Below, one piece after another: positions 46,371-55,635 of a stretch of DNA of 64,000 nucleotides. Numbering within the stretch: the first letter of the stretch is position 1; every line of letters starts with the position of its first letter. The position numbers were made by a program, and so were the translations under genes. Source of the DNA: Paraburkholderia fynbosensis (GTDB lineage Bacteria; Pseudomonadota; Gammaproteobacteria; Burkholderiales; Burkholderiaceae); assembly GCF_902859935.1 (NCBI RefSeq), contig NZ_CADIKI010000010.1, positions 62,001 to 126,000 on the forward strand. Direction: 5' to 3'. Below the pieces are notes generated by a model. The model ran no database searches. It was not told where the DNA came from and worked only from the letters and a program-made list of their open reading frames with translations.

Positions 46371-46769
46371 ATGAAGCCCTTCCCGGCAACGGCGCGCGCC
46401 GGTAGCGCCCTTGCACTGCTTGCGCTGTCCGGCTGCTACTACGTCGTCCCCGGCTACTATCCATACGGCTACTATCCCGCCGTTCCTACTGACGCTACCC
46501 AGCGCGAAGTCTCTGCTCAAGGCTACGGCTTGCCGAACGGCGACGACGCCCAGAACATCCCGCCCGCGTCGCCGGGTGGACCCACATATATCTCTCCGGC
46601 GCCTATGTACGTCGCGCCCGCCTACTACCCCGCGTACTATCCCCCCTACCCGTGGTATGGCTGGCCCGGTTGGTGGGGGCCGTCGGTGTCGTTCAGCTTC
46701 GGCTACTGGGGCGGCGGACATGGTCACTGGGGCGGTCATGGCGGGCACGGAGGCGGCCATGGCCATTGA
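46371..46769 (+). CDS. Tyr/Gly/His-rich lipoprotein
   Basis: A 132-residue protein with a lipoprotein signal (lipobox LSGC, Cys about residue 22). Mature sequence is extraordinarily rich in Tyr, Pro, Gly and Trp (CYYVVPGYYPYGYYPAVP, YPAYYPPYPWYGWPGWWG) and ends in a Gly/His tail (GGGHGHWGGHGGHGGGHGH) able to bind metals. AGGAG lies six bases before ATG. It probably sits in the outer membrane. Function is unknown. Confidence 0.85.
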   Translation: MKPFPATARAGSALALLALSGCYYVVPGYYPYGYYPAVPTDATQREVSAQGYGLPNGDDAQNIPPASPGGPTYISPAPMYVAPAYYPAYYPPYPWYGWPGWWGPSVSFSFGYWGGGHGHWGGHGGHGGGHGH

Positions 46770-46930
46770 ACCGCCGAGGTTCGGCAATCGAGCTGCGTAA
46801 CCGCGATTCGCGGCGCGACACCCTCGCCCGCAATATTTCAGCACGGGCACATCGGGTCGCCGCGCTGATGGCCCATACGACGGCGCGAGTGCCGTGAGGC
46901 GCCGTAAGGCGCGTAAGGCAGCCTGCAGAA

Positions 46931-46968
46931 AAAACGCCCCTCGCGACGGAAGTCCGAAGGGGCGTTTT
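46931..46968. terminator. Bidirectional Rho-independent terminator
   Basis: AAAACGCCCCT pairs perfectly with AGGGGCGTTTT across a 16-base loop, giving A/T tails on both strands. It lies between the convergent lipoprotein and H-NS genes and can serve both. Confidence 0.9.
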
Positions 46969-47011
46969 GCTTTGGACCTGGGCGCAGAGCGTGCCCCAGG
47001 CACCACGTCGT

Positions 47012-47971
47012 TTAGGCTGTTGCCTGCACCGTCACAGGCGCCGGTGCAGCGGCGACGTCAGGCTTCGCGACCGCCGTTTTGGCGGCAACAGTCTTCTTGC
47101 TCGGCGCTTTCTTCATCACGGCCTTCTTTGCAGCCGGCGCCGTCGCCTTCTTCGTCGGAGCCTTCCTGCCAACAGTCTTCTTCGCCGCAGACTTCTTCTT
47201 GCTCACAACGCCCACACCCGCAGCGGCATCGTCGGCTGCGCCCGAAATAAGGAATTTCGTTCGGTCCTTCGCACCAGCTAGCCACGCCGGAGCCGGACCG
47301 CGTCCGCTCCAGGTCGCGCCGGACTTCGAGTCGCGATACTTAGCCGCCTGCGGACCTTTCGGCTGACCCTTGGTAGAAGTCGCACCAACTACCTTCGGGG
47401 CCCTCTTCACCGCAACCTTCGTCTTGCTCACCCCAGCTGCGTTCGTCGCAACAGGTGCTTCAACACCACTTGCAATCAGGAACTTTCTCCGGTCTTTGGC
47501 GCGAGCCAACCAGGCCGGAGCACGACCGCGGCCACTCCACGTCGCGCCCGACTTTGGGTCTTGGTACATCGTCGGCTGCGGACCGCGGACGTAAGCGCCG
47601 GCCGCCTTCGCTTTGCTGGCAGGAGCCGGCTTCGCCGTCGCTGTACTTCCGTCAATCAAGAATTTGTCTCGGTTCTTCGCGGCGGCAATCCAACTTGGTG
47701 CCCGACCGTGTCCGGTCCAGGTTGCACCACTCTTCAGGTCGCGATACTTGACCACAGCAACACTGTCTTTGCTCATGGTCTTAGCAACTGCCTTCGTGGC
47801 GCCCCGCTTGCTGCCAACGTGTGCGTCAATGTCAGCGGTGGTCAGGCCGTGCTTCGCCATCAACTCGCGAATCTTTTCGATGACGCCGGACGATTGCTTT
47901 GCAATCAGCGCATCCGCTTGGGCCTGCAATTTTTTAATCTTCGCCTGCATTGTTTCCAAAGTCGTTGCCAT
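47012..47971 (-). CDS. H-NS-family histone-like protein with three DNA-binding motifs (copy B)
   Basis: A 319-residue paralogue of the protein at 31164-32087. It has nearly the same N-terminal coiled coil (KIKKLQAQADALIAKQSSG), three units (YRDLKSGATWTGHGRAPSWI, YQDPKSGATWSGRGRAPAWL, YRDSKSGATWSGRGPAPAWL) and a longer Lys/Ala-rich tail. AGGAGG precedes the ATG at 47971. The variation within the third unit (GRGPAP for GRGRAP) may weaken its DNA grip. Confidence 0.88.
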   Translation of the reverse strand: MATTLETMQAKIKKLQAQADALIAKQSSGVIEKIRELMAKHGLTTADIDAHVGSKRGATKAVAKTMSKDSVAVVKYRDLKSGATWTGHGRAPSWIAAAKNRDKFLIDGSTATAKPAPASKAKAAGAYVRGPQPTMYQDPKSGATWSGRGRAPAWLARAKDRRKFLIASGVEAPVATNAAGVSKTKVAVKRAPKVVGATSTKGQPKGPQAAKYRDSKSGATWSGRGPAPAWLAGAKDRTKFLISGAADDAAAGVGVVSKKKSAAKKTVGRKAPTKKATAPAAKKAVMKKAPSKKTVAAKTAVAKPDVAAAPAPVTVQATA

Positions 47972-48093
47972 CAAGTGGCCTCCTCATAAATGTGGTCGCA
48001 ATATGCCACGGTAGCGCTAGAAAAGGCTAGTGCATTGACTAAAGCGGTGTATCACCAAAAATCACAACACTGCGCCGCCGACCTCCAGGCTCT

Positions 48094-48297
48094 TCAATGC
48101 AGCCCGCTCACGGCTTGTCCTTGCCGCGAAACATTGCCTGGTGGTTCTTGGGTACTTCCACCGCTCCTCCTTCGGCGTTGGAAGTGAGCGCCGAATCCGA
48201 CCGCGACAAGCAAGGCCGTCATCGGGTCGGCGCTCATGCCGGTCGCGCTACTGGATTGACTTTCGCTAGAAGGAGCAGAAGCTAATGTTGTCGTCAA
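48094..48297 (-). pseudogene. Possible small CTERM-like membrane protein frame (copy B)
   Basis: A counterpart of 32224-32445 with the hydrophobic stretch and RRRR cluster kept but several amino acids changed, and no convincing start. Otherwise 47972-48497 holds nothing recognised. Confidence 0.25.
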
Positions 48298-48497
48298 GAA
48301 ACTGGGCGCTCGGGTGCAAGGCGATGATTGCGAGATTTACGGTTGTGACGGGAGCATCGTCGCATCATGAACCGCGATTTTCTGGACGTGGGCACTACAA
48401 GACGTCTGCCGGCATTCCGCGATGAGATACGTTGATGAGGTAGGCGCGTCAATAGTGCTCACACCGTCAAAACGAACAACGAATCGATGCTTCGCGG

Positions 48498-48770
48498 TTA
48501 GTCCCCAAACGGGTTGCCGGTCTCTTTCACTTCGGTATTGAGGTTGTATTCCGCACGGGCGACCTTGAGCACGCCCTCGATGTCGCGCTCGAAGCCGACT
48601 GCATTACCGAAGTGAGTCATGTTCCAGTTGCAGCCGGTCTTGTCAGCCTCTTGCAGCTGCGGCCGCGGCACGCGAATCTTCACGCCATCTTCGACGATTT
48701 CCTGCAGTCGACGGATTCGCCGGTTGACCTCCTGCTGAAGCTGCGAAGCATTGAGCGTCTTCCGTATCAT
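48498..48770 (-). CDS. Conserved small protein of unknown function (copy B)
   Basis: A 90-residue protein (MIRKTLNASQLQQEVNRRIR ... TEVKETGNPFGD) with GGAGA nine bases before the ATG. It is the intact form of the 32613 gene. It lies directly upstream of the SRAP gene on the same strand. The repeated pairing with H-NS and SRAP suggests a shared locus, but no function can be given. Confidence 0.75.
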   Translation of the reverse strand: MIRKTLNASQLQQEVNRRIRRLQEIVEDGVKIRVPRPQLQEADKTGCNWNMTHFGNAVGFERDIEGVLKVARAEYNLNTEVKETGNPFGD

Positions 48771-48903
48771 CCGAGTCTCCTTCCAGTTGCTCAAGCCAGT
48801 CTAACGCAGGTGAGGCGTTCTGTGACCTTGCGCTGAAATGCAAAATGTCTGAGAGGGGCAGGCGCCTTGGTTCGCCGGCGTACGATGTCTGCCTACCCAA
48901 TCG

Positions 48904-49866
48904 CTATGCCGCAAGTCGGTGCTCGTAGAATGGCCGGTCCCGGTCATCAAGAATTCCGTACATCGCCGCCAGGTTCTTCGGGTCCGGGTTGAGCCATGCA
49001 TCTATGTTTTCCGGCTTGATAGGAATGATGCACCGGTCATGTCCTGCTGCGGCTACCTCTGGAGGAGGTTCATCCGTGATGGCGGCAAATGAAAGCAGGT
49101 CCGGCTGGCCCGGCGCGCTCCACCGCGACCACAGGCAGGCAACGTGCATCAGCTCGCCATTGCTCGGACGGAACTCGAGAACGACATTTTCATCGCGCTC
49201 GTGAGTCTCGAGTAACGTGCCTTCGAACTTCGCCTTGCTCACATTTTCGTAGAAAACTTCAACAAGAAGGACGGCATGCGTACGTCCAAAGCATGGTGTC
49301 CAGAAACCTTCAAGACTATCCCGGCGCGCATTGTAAGTCCCGGGGTATTTGGTGTCGTAAAACGCCGGCTTTCCAGCAATCCGGCACTGGTAACGCATGG
49401 GTTTCACGACCCGTTGGCCATTTTCCATAACCATCACGGGTGCGTAGTTGCCCGGAAAAATGCGCGAGTCCCGCGGTTGCAGGTCGGTTCGTTGCAAGTC
49501 TTCAAGTTTTCCCTTGGTCCATGCGATTTTGTCGGTGGCGATTCGCTGGCTTTCAGTCGCTGCTTTGGTTATTTTTGTCTGCAACGTCCGTTCGGCGTCG
49601 GCTAGTCGCTTGCGCTGTTTGAACAGGTCCTGCTCGAGTGTCGTCACCTGCGCCGATTTGAACCGGGCGATGAGAGCATTGATTTCGCGCTCTGCGTCAT
49701 CCTGTGGTTCGGAGAAGGCGTCTTCCATGGCTTTTGGTATCTTCGCCCTGCTGATGCCCTCGGCGCGCTCAAAAAACAGACGGGCGAACTCGTGGATGTT
49801 CATCAGGGCGCCAAAGGTGCGCACAAATTTCCGATAGTCCGCCAGAACCTGGGCTGAGTAGCACAT
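48904..49866 (-). CDS. SRAP / YedK-like abasic-site protein with internal insertion
   Basis: A 320-residue SRAP-domain protein. Cys2 (MCYSAQV) is the residue that cross-links to abasic sites in single-stranded DNA after Met removal. NYAPVMVME supplies the Asn region, VEVFYEN the Glu, and AAGHDRCIIPIKP the His. Residues about 30-125 form a charged, helical insertion (FKSAQVTTLEQDLFKQRKRL) not found in short YedK proteins. It protects abasic sites during replication. It lies next to the SOS mutasome. Two C-terminal fragments of it occur at 33132 and 57263. Confidence 0.85.
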   Translation of the reverse strand: MCYSAQVLADYRKFVRTFGALMNIHEFARLFFERAEGISRAKIPKAMEDAFSEPQDDAEREINALIARFKSAQVTTLEQDLFKQRKRLADAERTLQTKITKAATESQRIATDKIAWTKGKLEDLQRTDLQPRDSRIFPGNYAPVMVMENGQRVVKPMRYQCRIAGKPAFYDTKYPGTYNARRDSLEGFWTPCFGRTHAVLLVEVFYENVSKAKFEGTLLETHERDENVVLEFRPSNGELMHVACLWSRWSAPGQPDLLSFAAITDEPPPEVAAAGHDRCIIPIKPENIDAWLNPDPKNLAAMYGILDDRDRPFYEHRLAA

Positions 49867-49910
49867 GCATGCCTCCGTTTTGTCCTTTCATGATACGCAT
49901 TTGCGTCCGC

Positions 49911-52900
49911 TCAGCAGAAGTTCCTGCTCGCAGTGATGAGACCGCCCAGCAGGTGTGACATGTCGACAAGTCGCTGCGCAACGAGATGTCGCACTTCGCC
50001 CTGGCATTGCCAAGTGCCATACACAGCGAGCAGCGATGCCCCGAGGGCTTCCTTGCGCTGTCTTTCCAGCAGGCTCGGCCAGACGATGACGTTTACGTTG
50101 CCCGTTTCATCTTCAAGAGTCACAAACATCACACCTTTTGCGGTGCCGGGCCTTTGGCGCACTGTCACCAGCCCGCATCCCCGAGCCAGACGACCGTCAC
50201 GATAGGTCCGCAAGGTCGATGCCGGCATCAGCCGGCTTTCAAGCAGTTGGGGCCGGAGCAGTTCCAGCGGGTGCCGCCCTAACGTCAATCCCACAGACCT
50301 GTAGTCTGCGACGATGTCGTGCGCTTCGGACGGTGCGCCCAACTCAGGCGTCTCATCCTGTACTGAGGCGATGGCAAGCATGTCTTTATCCGGCACGGCC
50401 GCGACCGACTGCCAAAGCGCTTCCCGCCTGTTTCCGGCAAGAGATGCCAACGCGTTTGCGTCAGCAAGGACATGCAGGTCCTTCCGGTCGAGTTGCGCTC
50501 TGCGGGCAAGGTCGCCAACGCTTTTGAACGGCCGAACCGCTCGCGCATTCTCGATTCTTTCTGCAGCACCGTCCTTCATGCCGCGAAGCAGCGACAGACC
50601 GAGACGCACAGCCGGTCGGGTCGCGCCAGCACCGTGCTCAAGCGACGAATCCCATCCGCTGATGGCAACATCGACTGGCAATACCCTGACATCGTGACGC
50701 TGTGCGTCCTGCACCAACTGCGAGGGTGAATAAAAGCCCATCGGCTGCGAGTTCAGCATCGCAGCGAGGAACGCTTCCGGTTCGTGGCACTTTAACCAGC
50801 TGCTCGCGTAGACAAGCAGCGCGAAGCTGGCGGCATGGCTCTCCGGAAAGCCATACTCACCGAAGCCTTTAATCTGCTCAAAAATTGACTCGGCGAAGGC
50901 AAGGTCGTACCCACGTTCCTGCATGCCGACCACTATGCGGTTGTAGTATTTTTCGAGGCCGCCCTTGCGTTTCCAGGCGGCCATGGCTCGCCGCAAGCCA
51001 TCAGCCTCGCCCGGAGTGAAACCGGCTGCCAGGATGGCAACCTGCATCACCTGCTCCTGAAAAATCGGCACGCCGAGCGTGCGGCCAAGCGCGGTCTTCA
51101 GCGCATCGCTCGGATAGGTCACGGGCTCGAAGCCCTGCCGCCGCTGCAGGTACGGGTGAACAGCGCCACCCTGAATTGGGCCTGGCCGGACGATGGCGAC
51201 CTCGATGACCAAATCGTAGAACGTGCGGGGTTGCATGCGCGGCAACATCGACATCTGGGCACGAGATTCAATCTGGAAGACGCCAACAGTGTCCGCCGCC
51301 GAAATCATCTCGTACGTCGCCGGGTCCTCTGCAGGGATGTCCTGCATTTCAAAACGTTCGCCGCGCTGCTCTGACACAATGTCGAGCGTGCGGCGAATCG
51401 CGGACAACATCCCGAGCGCAAGCACGTCGATTTTCAGAAGTCCGAGCGACTCCAAATCGTCCTTGTCCCATTCAATCACGCTGCGGTCTGCCATCGCAGC
51501 GTTTTCGACAGGGACGAGGCGCGTGAGCTTGCCGCGACTGATGACAAATCCACCTGAGTGCTGTGACAGATGCCGCGGAAAGCCGAGCAGTTGCGATGCA
51601 AGCTTCGCCCATGCCTGAATCAGCGGCTTCTCCGGGTCAAGGCCGGATTCAGCAAACCGTTTGAGCAGGTCCTGACTTGTATCGAACCAATGATGCGACT
51701 TCGCCACGAGGTCGACAATCTGAGGGTCAACGCCGAGTGCCTTTCCCGTCTCGCGTAGCGCGCCGCGTGGCCGATACGTCGACACCGCGGCTGCAATGGC
51801 TGCACGGTCGCGACCGTATTTCCGATAGATGTATTGAATGACCTCTTCGCGTCGCTGGTGCTCGAAGTCCACATCAATGTCCGGCGGCTCCCCGCGCTCC
51901 TTGCTGATGAATCTCTCGAACAACATGTTGCCGCGCGCCGGGTCCACTTCGGTGACACCCAGGCAGTAACAGACGGCCGAGTTGGCAGCCGACCCGCGAC
52001 CCTGACAGAGGATGTGCCGGCTCCTCGCGAAACGAACGATGTCATAGACCGTGAGAAAGTACGGCTCGTATTGCAGGTCTGCTATTAGCTCGAGCTCGTG
52101 TTCAATCTGCTCCTGCACTTTGTGCGGAATGCCAGAGGGAAAGCGTCGCTGAGCGCCGATGTATGTCTCCTGTCGAAGATACGCGGCCGGTGTAATGCCT
52201 GCGGGTACCAGTTCGTCGGGATATTCGTAACACAACTCATCGAGCGAAAAAGCGCAGCGACTCGCGATGTCCACGGTCGCGGCGAGCGCATCGTCCGGAT
52301 AGAGGTTGGCGAGTCGCAACCGCGAGCGCAGATGCTGTTCTGCGTTAGGTGCGAGGTCATAACCACATTCGTGAACAGGCCTGCCGACACGGATTGCAGT
52401 CATTGTGTCCTGCAGCGGCTTTCTGGAGCGCACATGCATGACAACGTCGCCGAGCGCAACTATTGGAACATCGAAGTTGCGAGCGACAAACTCAACCGCA
52501 CCACGATGGATGTCGTCCATTGCGCGTTGATGTAGCACCAGACCGACCCATGCACGGCCCGTGAATGTGTCGTCGAGCCATTCAACCTGCGCTTCCAGAA
52601 CGTCCTCTTTCGCAGGGAAATCCGGGACGAGAATCGCGAGACAATCCGGCGCTCCCAGCAAATGACGATATTCCTTGTCCGGTCGCGACAGGTCCTGCGG
52701 GGTGAGTCGATATTCACCCTTCGGCGCGCGTGTGCGCGCCAGCGTGATGAGTTCGGACAGGTTGCCGTATCCCTCACGATTCTTCGCGAGGAGGATAAGT
52801 CCGAAAGCAGGTGACCCATCAGCGTTGACCAGTCTGAAGTAGGAGCCGACGATAAAAGGAAGCTTTGTTGCCTTCGCGGCCACGTGCGCCCGGACGACGC

Positions 52901-53060
52901 CAGCAAGTGAGCACTCGTCGGTGACGGCAAGTGCTGAGTAACCCAGCTGCGCTGCGCGCTCAGCAAGCTCTTCTGCGTGCGAGGCACCTCGCAGAAACGA
53001 GAAGTTGGAGCGGCAAAAAAGCTCGGCATACGCCGGAAGGATATTGAAGGTCGTGTCCAC
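49911..53060 (-). CDS. dnaE2: Error-prone DNA polymerase DnaE2 (ImuC)
   Basis: A 1049-residue C-family polymerase. The PHP domain begins AELFCRSNFSFLRGASHAEE. The catalytic Asp motif is PDIDVDFEH (about 393). The GFPRHLSQHSGGFVISRGKL segment and FGEYGFPESHAASFALLVY follow, as does an OB-fold near the end (GLVTVRQRPGTAKGVMFVTL). It carries out translesion synthesis with ImuA and ImuB. It starts six bases after the imuB stop, so the three form one SOS operon. Confidence 0.95.
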   Translation of the reverse strand: MDTTFNILPAYAELFCRSNFSFLRGASHAEELAERAAQLGYSALAVTDECSLAGVVRAHVAAKATKLPFIVGSYFRLVNADGSPAFGLILLAKNREGYGNLSELITLARTRAPKGEYRLTPQDLSRPDKEYRHLLGAPDCLAILVPDFPAKEDVLEAQVEWLDDTFTGRAWVGLVLHQRAMDDIHRGAVEFVARNFDVPIVALGDVVMHVRSRKPLQDTMTAIRVGRPVHECGYDLAPNAEQHLRSRLRLANLYPDDALAATVDIASRCAFSLDELCYEYPDELVPAGITPAAYLRQETYIGAQRRFPSGIPHKVQEQIEHELELIADLQYEPYFLTVYDIVRFARSRHILCQGRGSAANSAVCYCLGVTEVDPARGNMLFERFISKERGEPPDIDVDFEHQRREEVIQYIYRKYGRDRAAIAAAVSTYRPRGALRETGKALGVDPQIVDLVAKSHHWFDTSQDLLKRFAESGLDPEKPLIQAWAKLASQLLGFPRHLSQHSGGFVISRGKLTRLVPVENAAMADRSVIEWDKDDLESLGLLKIDVLALGMLSAIRRTLDIVSEQRGERFEMQDIPAEDPATYEMISAADTVGVFQIESRAQMSMLPRMQPRTFYDLVIEVAIVRPGPIQGGAVHPYLQRRQGFEPVTYPSDALKTALGRTLGVPIFQEQVMQVAILAAGFTPGEADGLRRAMAAWKRKGGLEKYYNRIVVGMQERGYDLAFAESIFEQIKGFGEYGFPESHAASFALLVYASSWLKCHEPEAFLAAMLNSQPMGFYSPSQLVQDAQRHDVRVLPVDVAISGWDSSLEHGAGATRPAVRLGLSLLRGMKDGAAERIENARAVRPFKSVGDLARRAQLDRKDLHVLADANALASLAGNRREALWQSVAAVPDKDMLAIASVQDETPELGAPSEAHDIVADYRSVGLTLGRHPLELLRPQLLESRLMPASTLRTYRDGRLARGCGLVTVRQRPGTAKGVMFVTLEDETGNVNVIVWPSLLERQRKEALGASLLAVYGTWQCQGEVRHLVAQRLVDMSHLLGGLITASRNFC

Positions 53061-53066
53061 GGCACA

Positions 53067-54536
53067 TCACCCGAAGAGGCCGTGGAGGAACCAGCGTTGT
53101 TCTTCTTCCGCATCACGGCTGCTAACGCGTTCGCGGTAAATCCAGTAACAGCTCGTGTCCTCCCCCTGCGCGACGAAATAGTCGCGTGTGACGAGTTCAC
53201 CATCGAACCAGCCGGCTTCAATGCGCTCACCTGGCGACACCATGCGCAACGGGGAGCCATAGAACGGGCGATGCTTACGCATCAATAGGCGCACGGGTGT
53301 ATCGAGCATCCATGTGGGCCTCGGCAGGCCATCCGGGAGGGGGTCTGGCTTTTTCTTCTGCGATACCGGAATCCAGCGGTTAGCAATTTCGGGGCGATGG
53401 TCAGCCGTCGGCGCCGGCCGCAGGACGTTTTCCTCGCCGAGCCGTGCGACAAGTAGCTCAAGCAGCTTCTGATGGTCCTCTTTGGAGCCACCCGGTTCAG
53501 GGAAAAGCGTATCGGATGCTGGCGCCGCTGGCTCGACGTTCGTGGCATCAAGCCGCAAGGCAATCATCGGCGCGGCCAGTTCAATACGGTGCAACCGCTC
53601 CTTCAGCAGTCTGACCAGGTGTTCTTCGCGCCATGTTGGTTCTCCCAATGCGATGTCGACAATGGTTGGCTCAATTGCATCACGGCCACGCTCGTGCTCA
53701 AGCGAGAGGCGGACGCCTGTGACTGCGAGTTGTTTTGCGCAAAGCCATCCACATAGCTGAACAATCAATCGATGTGCAGCGAATACCGCTCCGTCCGCGT
53801 GCTCGAGTCGGTCTGGCATCTCGATGCGCGCAGAAAAGGTTGGTGGCAGCTCGAGCCAGTCGAATAGCTCGGGTGCGGTGCCGAAGGCTCGGTCAAGAGA
53901 ATCCAGAAGGTGTTCGCCACACCGGCGTTGCAGCCCCGCGCGAGGCAGGCGCCGTATGTCAGCGACGGTCTCGCAACCAAGGCCATTGAACCAGTCGAAA
54001 AACGGACGGACCTCGGGGACGGCGGCCATTGGCAGGGCGGAGAGGCGATGCTCAAGCGATGCAAGTTTCAACACTCGCCGGTTCCCATGCTTCGCGAGCA
54101 GCCAGGCGCCCTGTCCAGTCGGCGCTGCGCTGATGCGTGCGGTGAAGCCGAGCGCACCGAGGACGGCCTTCGCCTCGCGACTCAGCGCAAGCAGGCCGCC
54201 AAAGAGGCGCAAACTCGCGCCGACCTCAACGACGACCGTCGCTTCATCGAGCAGTGCGACTTCGGGCGAGAAACGCATCAGCGCGATGCCAGCCTCGCGT
54301 TGCGCGGCGCCTTCGCGACCCATGTCGCGCTCATGCATTTCCGTTTCGGGCGACAAGGTAAGCACCCCGCCGCGCTTCATCCCAAGACGCACGCCTGCCG
54401 TGCGGGCGGTAGCGTCCGCAATGATGACCTTGTCTTTCTCGAGCACGGCGCTACCGTGCGCGGGCTCAGGTGACCACTTCGGTCTGAAGACCTCGAGCGG
54501 CAACTTCGGCAGATGAACGGCGAGAAAGACGCGCAT
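53067..54536 (-). CDS. imuB: Y-family polymerase-like protein ImuB
   Basis: A 489-residue DinB-related protein. It opens MRVFLAVHLPKLPLEVFRP, which lacks the paired catalytic acidic residues of active Y-family polymerases. It contains GVRLGMKRGGVLTLSPETE and a helix-hairpin-helix region (LGCETVADIRRLPRAGLQRR). ImuB bridges the beta clamp, ImuA and DnaE2 in the mutasome and is thought not to polymerise. It overlaps imuA by 71 bases. Confidence 0.93.
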   Translation of the reverse strand: MRVFLAVHLPKLPLEVFRPKWSPEPAHGSAVLEKDKVIIADATARTAGVRLGMKRGGVLTLSPETEMHERDMGREGAAQREAGIALMRFSPEVALLDEATVVVEVGASLRLFGGLLALSREAKAVLGALGFTARISAAPTGQGAWLLAKHGNRRVLKLASLEHRLSALPMAAVPEVRPFFDWFNGLGCETVADIRRLPRAGLQRRCGEHLLDSLDRAFGTAPELFDWLELPPTFSARIEMPDRLEHADGAVFAAHRLIVQLCGWLCAKQLAVTGVRLSLEHERGRDAIEPTIVDIALGEPTWREEHLVRLLKERLHRIELAAPMIALRLDATNVEPAAPASDTLFPEPGGSKEDHQKLLELLVARLGEENVLRPAPTADHRPEIANRWIPVSQKKKPDPLPDGLPRPTWMLDTPVRLLMRKHRPFYGSPLRMVSPGERIEAGWFDGELVTRDYFVAQGEDTSCYWIYRERVSSRDAEEEQRWFLHGLFG

Positions 54537-55173
54537 GGCGGGAAAGCAGAACGGGGGTTGGTTGAAGGGGAATCGACAGGGGCTCTGCGCGAGAGGGACC
54601 TCGTCGTTTCACAATGTCCACAGTTAGGCCGTCGGCTGATGGTCTGAGTGCTAGCCGCAACAGCGCTGGCGACGCATCCTGAACAGACGCCAGCGGCCGC
54701 ACCATGATGAAAAGCGTCTCCGATGACTGGGCAGCCAGGTGCAGACGTCGAAGCGATGAAGCCTGCGCGTACTGCGTCCAGAAAATCAGCGCGCCGCAGC
54801 TGCCGGCACGAAGAATCTGCTCCGCCGACCACAACGCATCCGCGGTTTTCGGCGTCTTCACCCGAAGCACCTGGTCCAGAGAAAGCCCGATGTAACTCAA
54901 CCCCAGTCCGTCAGGGGTGTGAGGCGGCTGCACGAACGCGACCGGTCGATGTCCAGCCGCGCTGAGCGCCGGACGCAGCAGCCGGAGTTCGCCTACGCCG
55001 GCCTGCTGGACGAGCAGGTCGACTAGCGCGCCAACTGGCCATCCACCACCCGGCAGTTCCGCTGACAGCGCCGGATACCCAGTCTCGACGACCCTGCCGC
55101 GACTACGGGCGAGCTGCGACGCCCGCCATAGCGATGGGTGTATTTCCTCAGCAAGCACGGTAGCGGTAGACAT
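54466..55173 (-). CDS. imuA: Translesion synthesis accessory protein ImuA
   Basis: A 235-residue RecA-like protein without a normal Walker A. It has ELPGGGWPVGALVDLLVQQA, VAFVQPPHTPDGLGLSYIG and EQILRAGSCGALIFW. It is the first gene of the mutasome operon. The ATG at 55173 (MSTATVLAEEIHPSLWRASQ) is chosen because the extra 17 residues of the longer frame overlap the LexA-type box. A 58-codon relic of a second copy lies at 36414. Confidence 0.92.
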   Translation of the reverse strand: MSTATVLAEEIHPSLWRASQLARSRGRVVETGYPALSAELPGGGWPVGALVDLLVQQAGVGELRLLRPALSAAGHRPVAFVQPPHTPDGLGLSYIGLSLDQVLRVKTPKTADALWSAEQILRAGSCGALIFWTQYAQASSLRRLHLAAQSSETLFIMVRPLASVQDASPALLRLALRPSADGLTVDIVKRRGPSRAEPLSIPLQPTPVLLSRHARLSRRSSAEVAARGLQTEVVT

Positions 55174-55188
55174 TGGCAGCACAAAAAC

Positions 55189-55204
55189 CTGTATATTTAT
55201 ACAG
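55189..55204. promoter_or_regulatory. LexA (SOS) box of the imuA operon
   Basis: CTGTATATTTATACAG is a perfect 16-bp palindrome of the CTGT-N8-ACAG form recognised by LexA, 16 bases upstream of the imuA ATG. It should repress imuA-imuB-dnaE2 until DNA damage. It may also affect the divergent gene at 55354. Confidence 0.92.
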
Positions 55205-55353
55205 TATCGTACACGCAAATCCACGCGAGTGAACTGACACTTTTTTTACGGGTTGAACGATGGACGTGCCCAGAAACAGTCCGTCAATGCAGCAGATGCG
55301 TTCGCTCGGAGGCGGATGTTGGCCGCGTGCTTCATCCAGAGGGAGACTTCAAC

Positions 55354-55563
55354 ATGAGAGCGGACGAATGGGTTCGGGAAGCCGAACGGGAATCAAAGCT
55401 TGTGGACGCCCTGTTCAAAGCGCGTCATCTGATTTCGATGCATAACGGCATGACCGTACGATGCGACGGTGAGGAATGGCCGCTTGATTTCGGCCAGGAG
55501 CTGAAAGTGATTGACGCTACGTTGAAGATGGCAGGAATCGACACTGCACGGCTCAAGCAATAG
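55354..55563 (+). CDS. Small hypothetical protein
   Basis: A 69-residue helical protein (MRADEWVREAERESKLVDAL ... ATLKMAGIDTARLKQ) with GGGAG nine bases before the ATG at 55354. It is divergent from imuA. The LexA-type box lies 150 bases upstream. No family is recognised. Confidence 0.6.
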   Translation: MRADEWVREAERESKLVDALFKARHLISMHNGMTVRCDGEEWPLDFGQELKVIDATLKMAGIDTARLKQ

Positions 55564-55635
55564 ATACTTGTCGAGCCGCTCGAGTTTAGGCAATCATTGA
55601 TGAGAAGCGGACGGAGGACCGACAAGGGTCGACAG

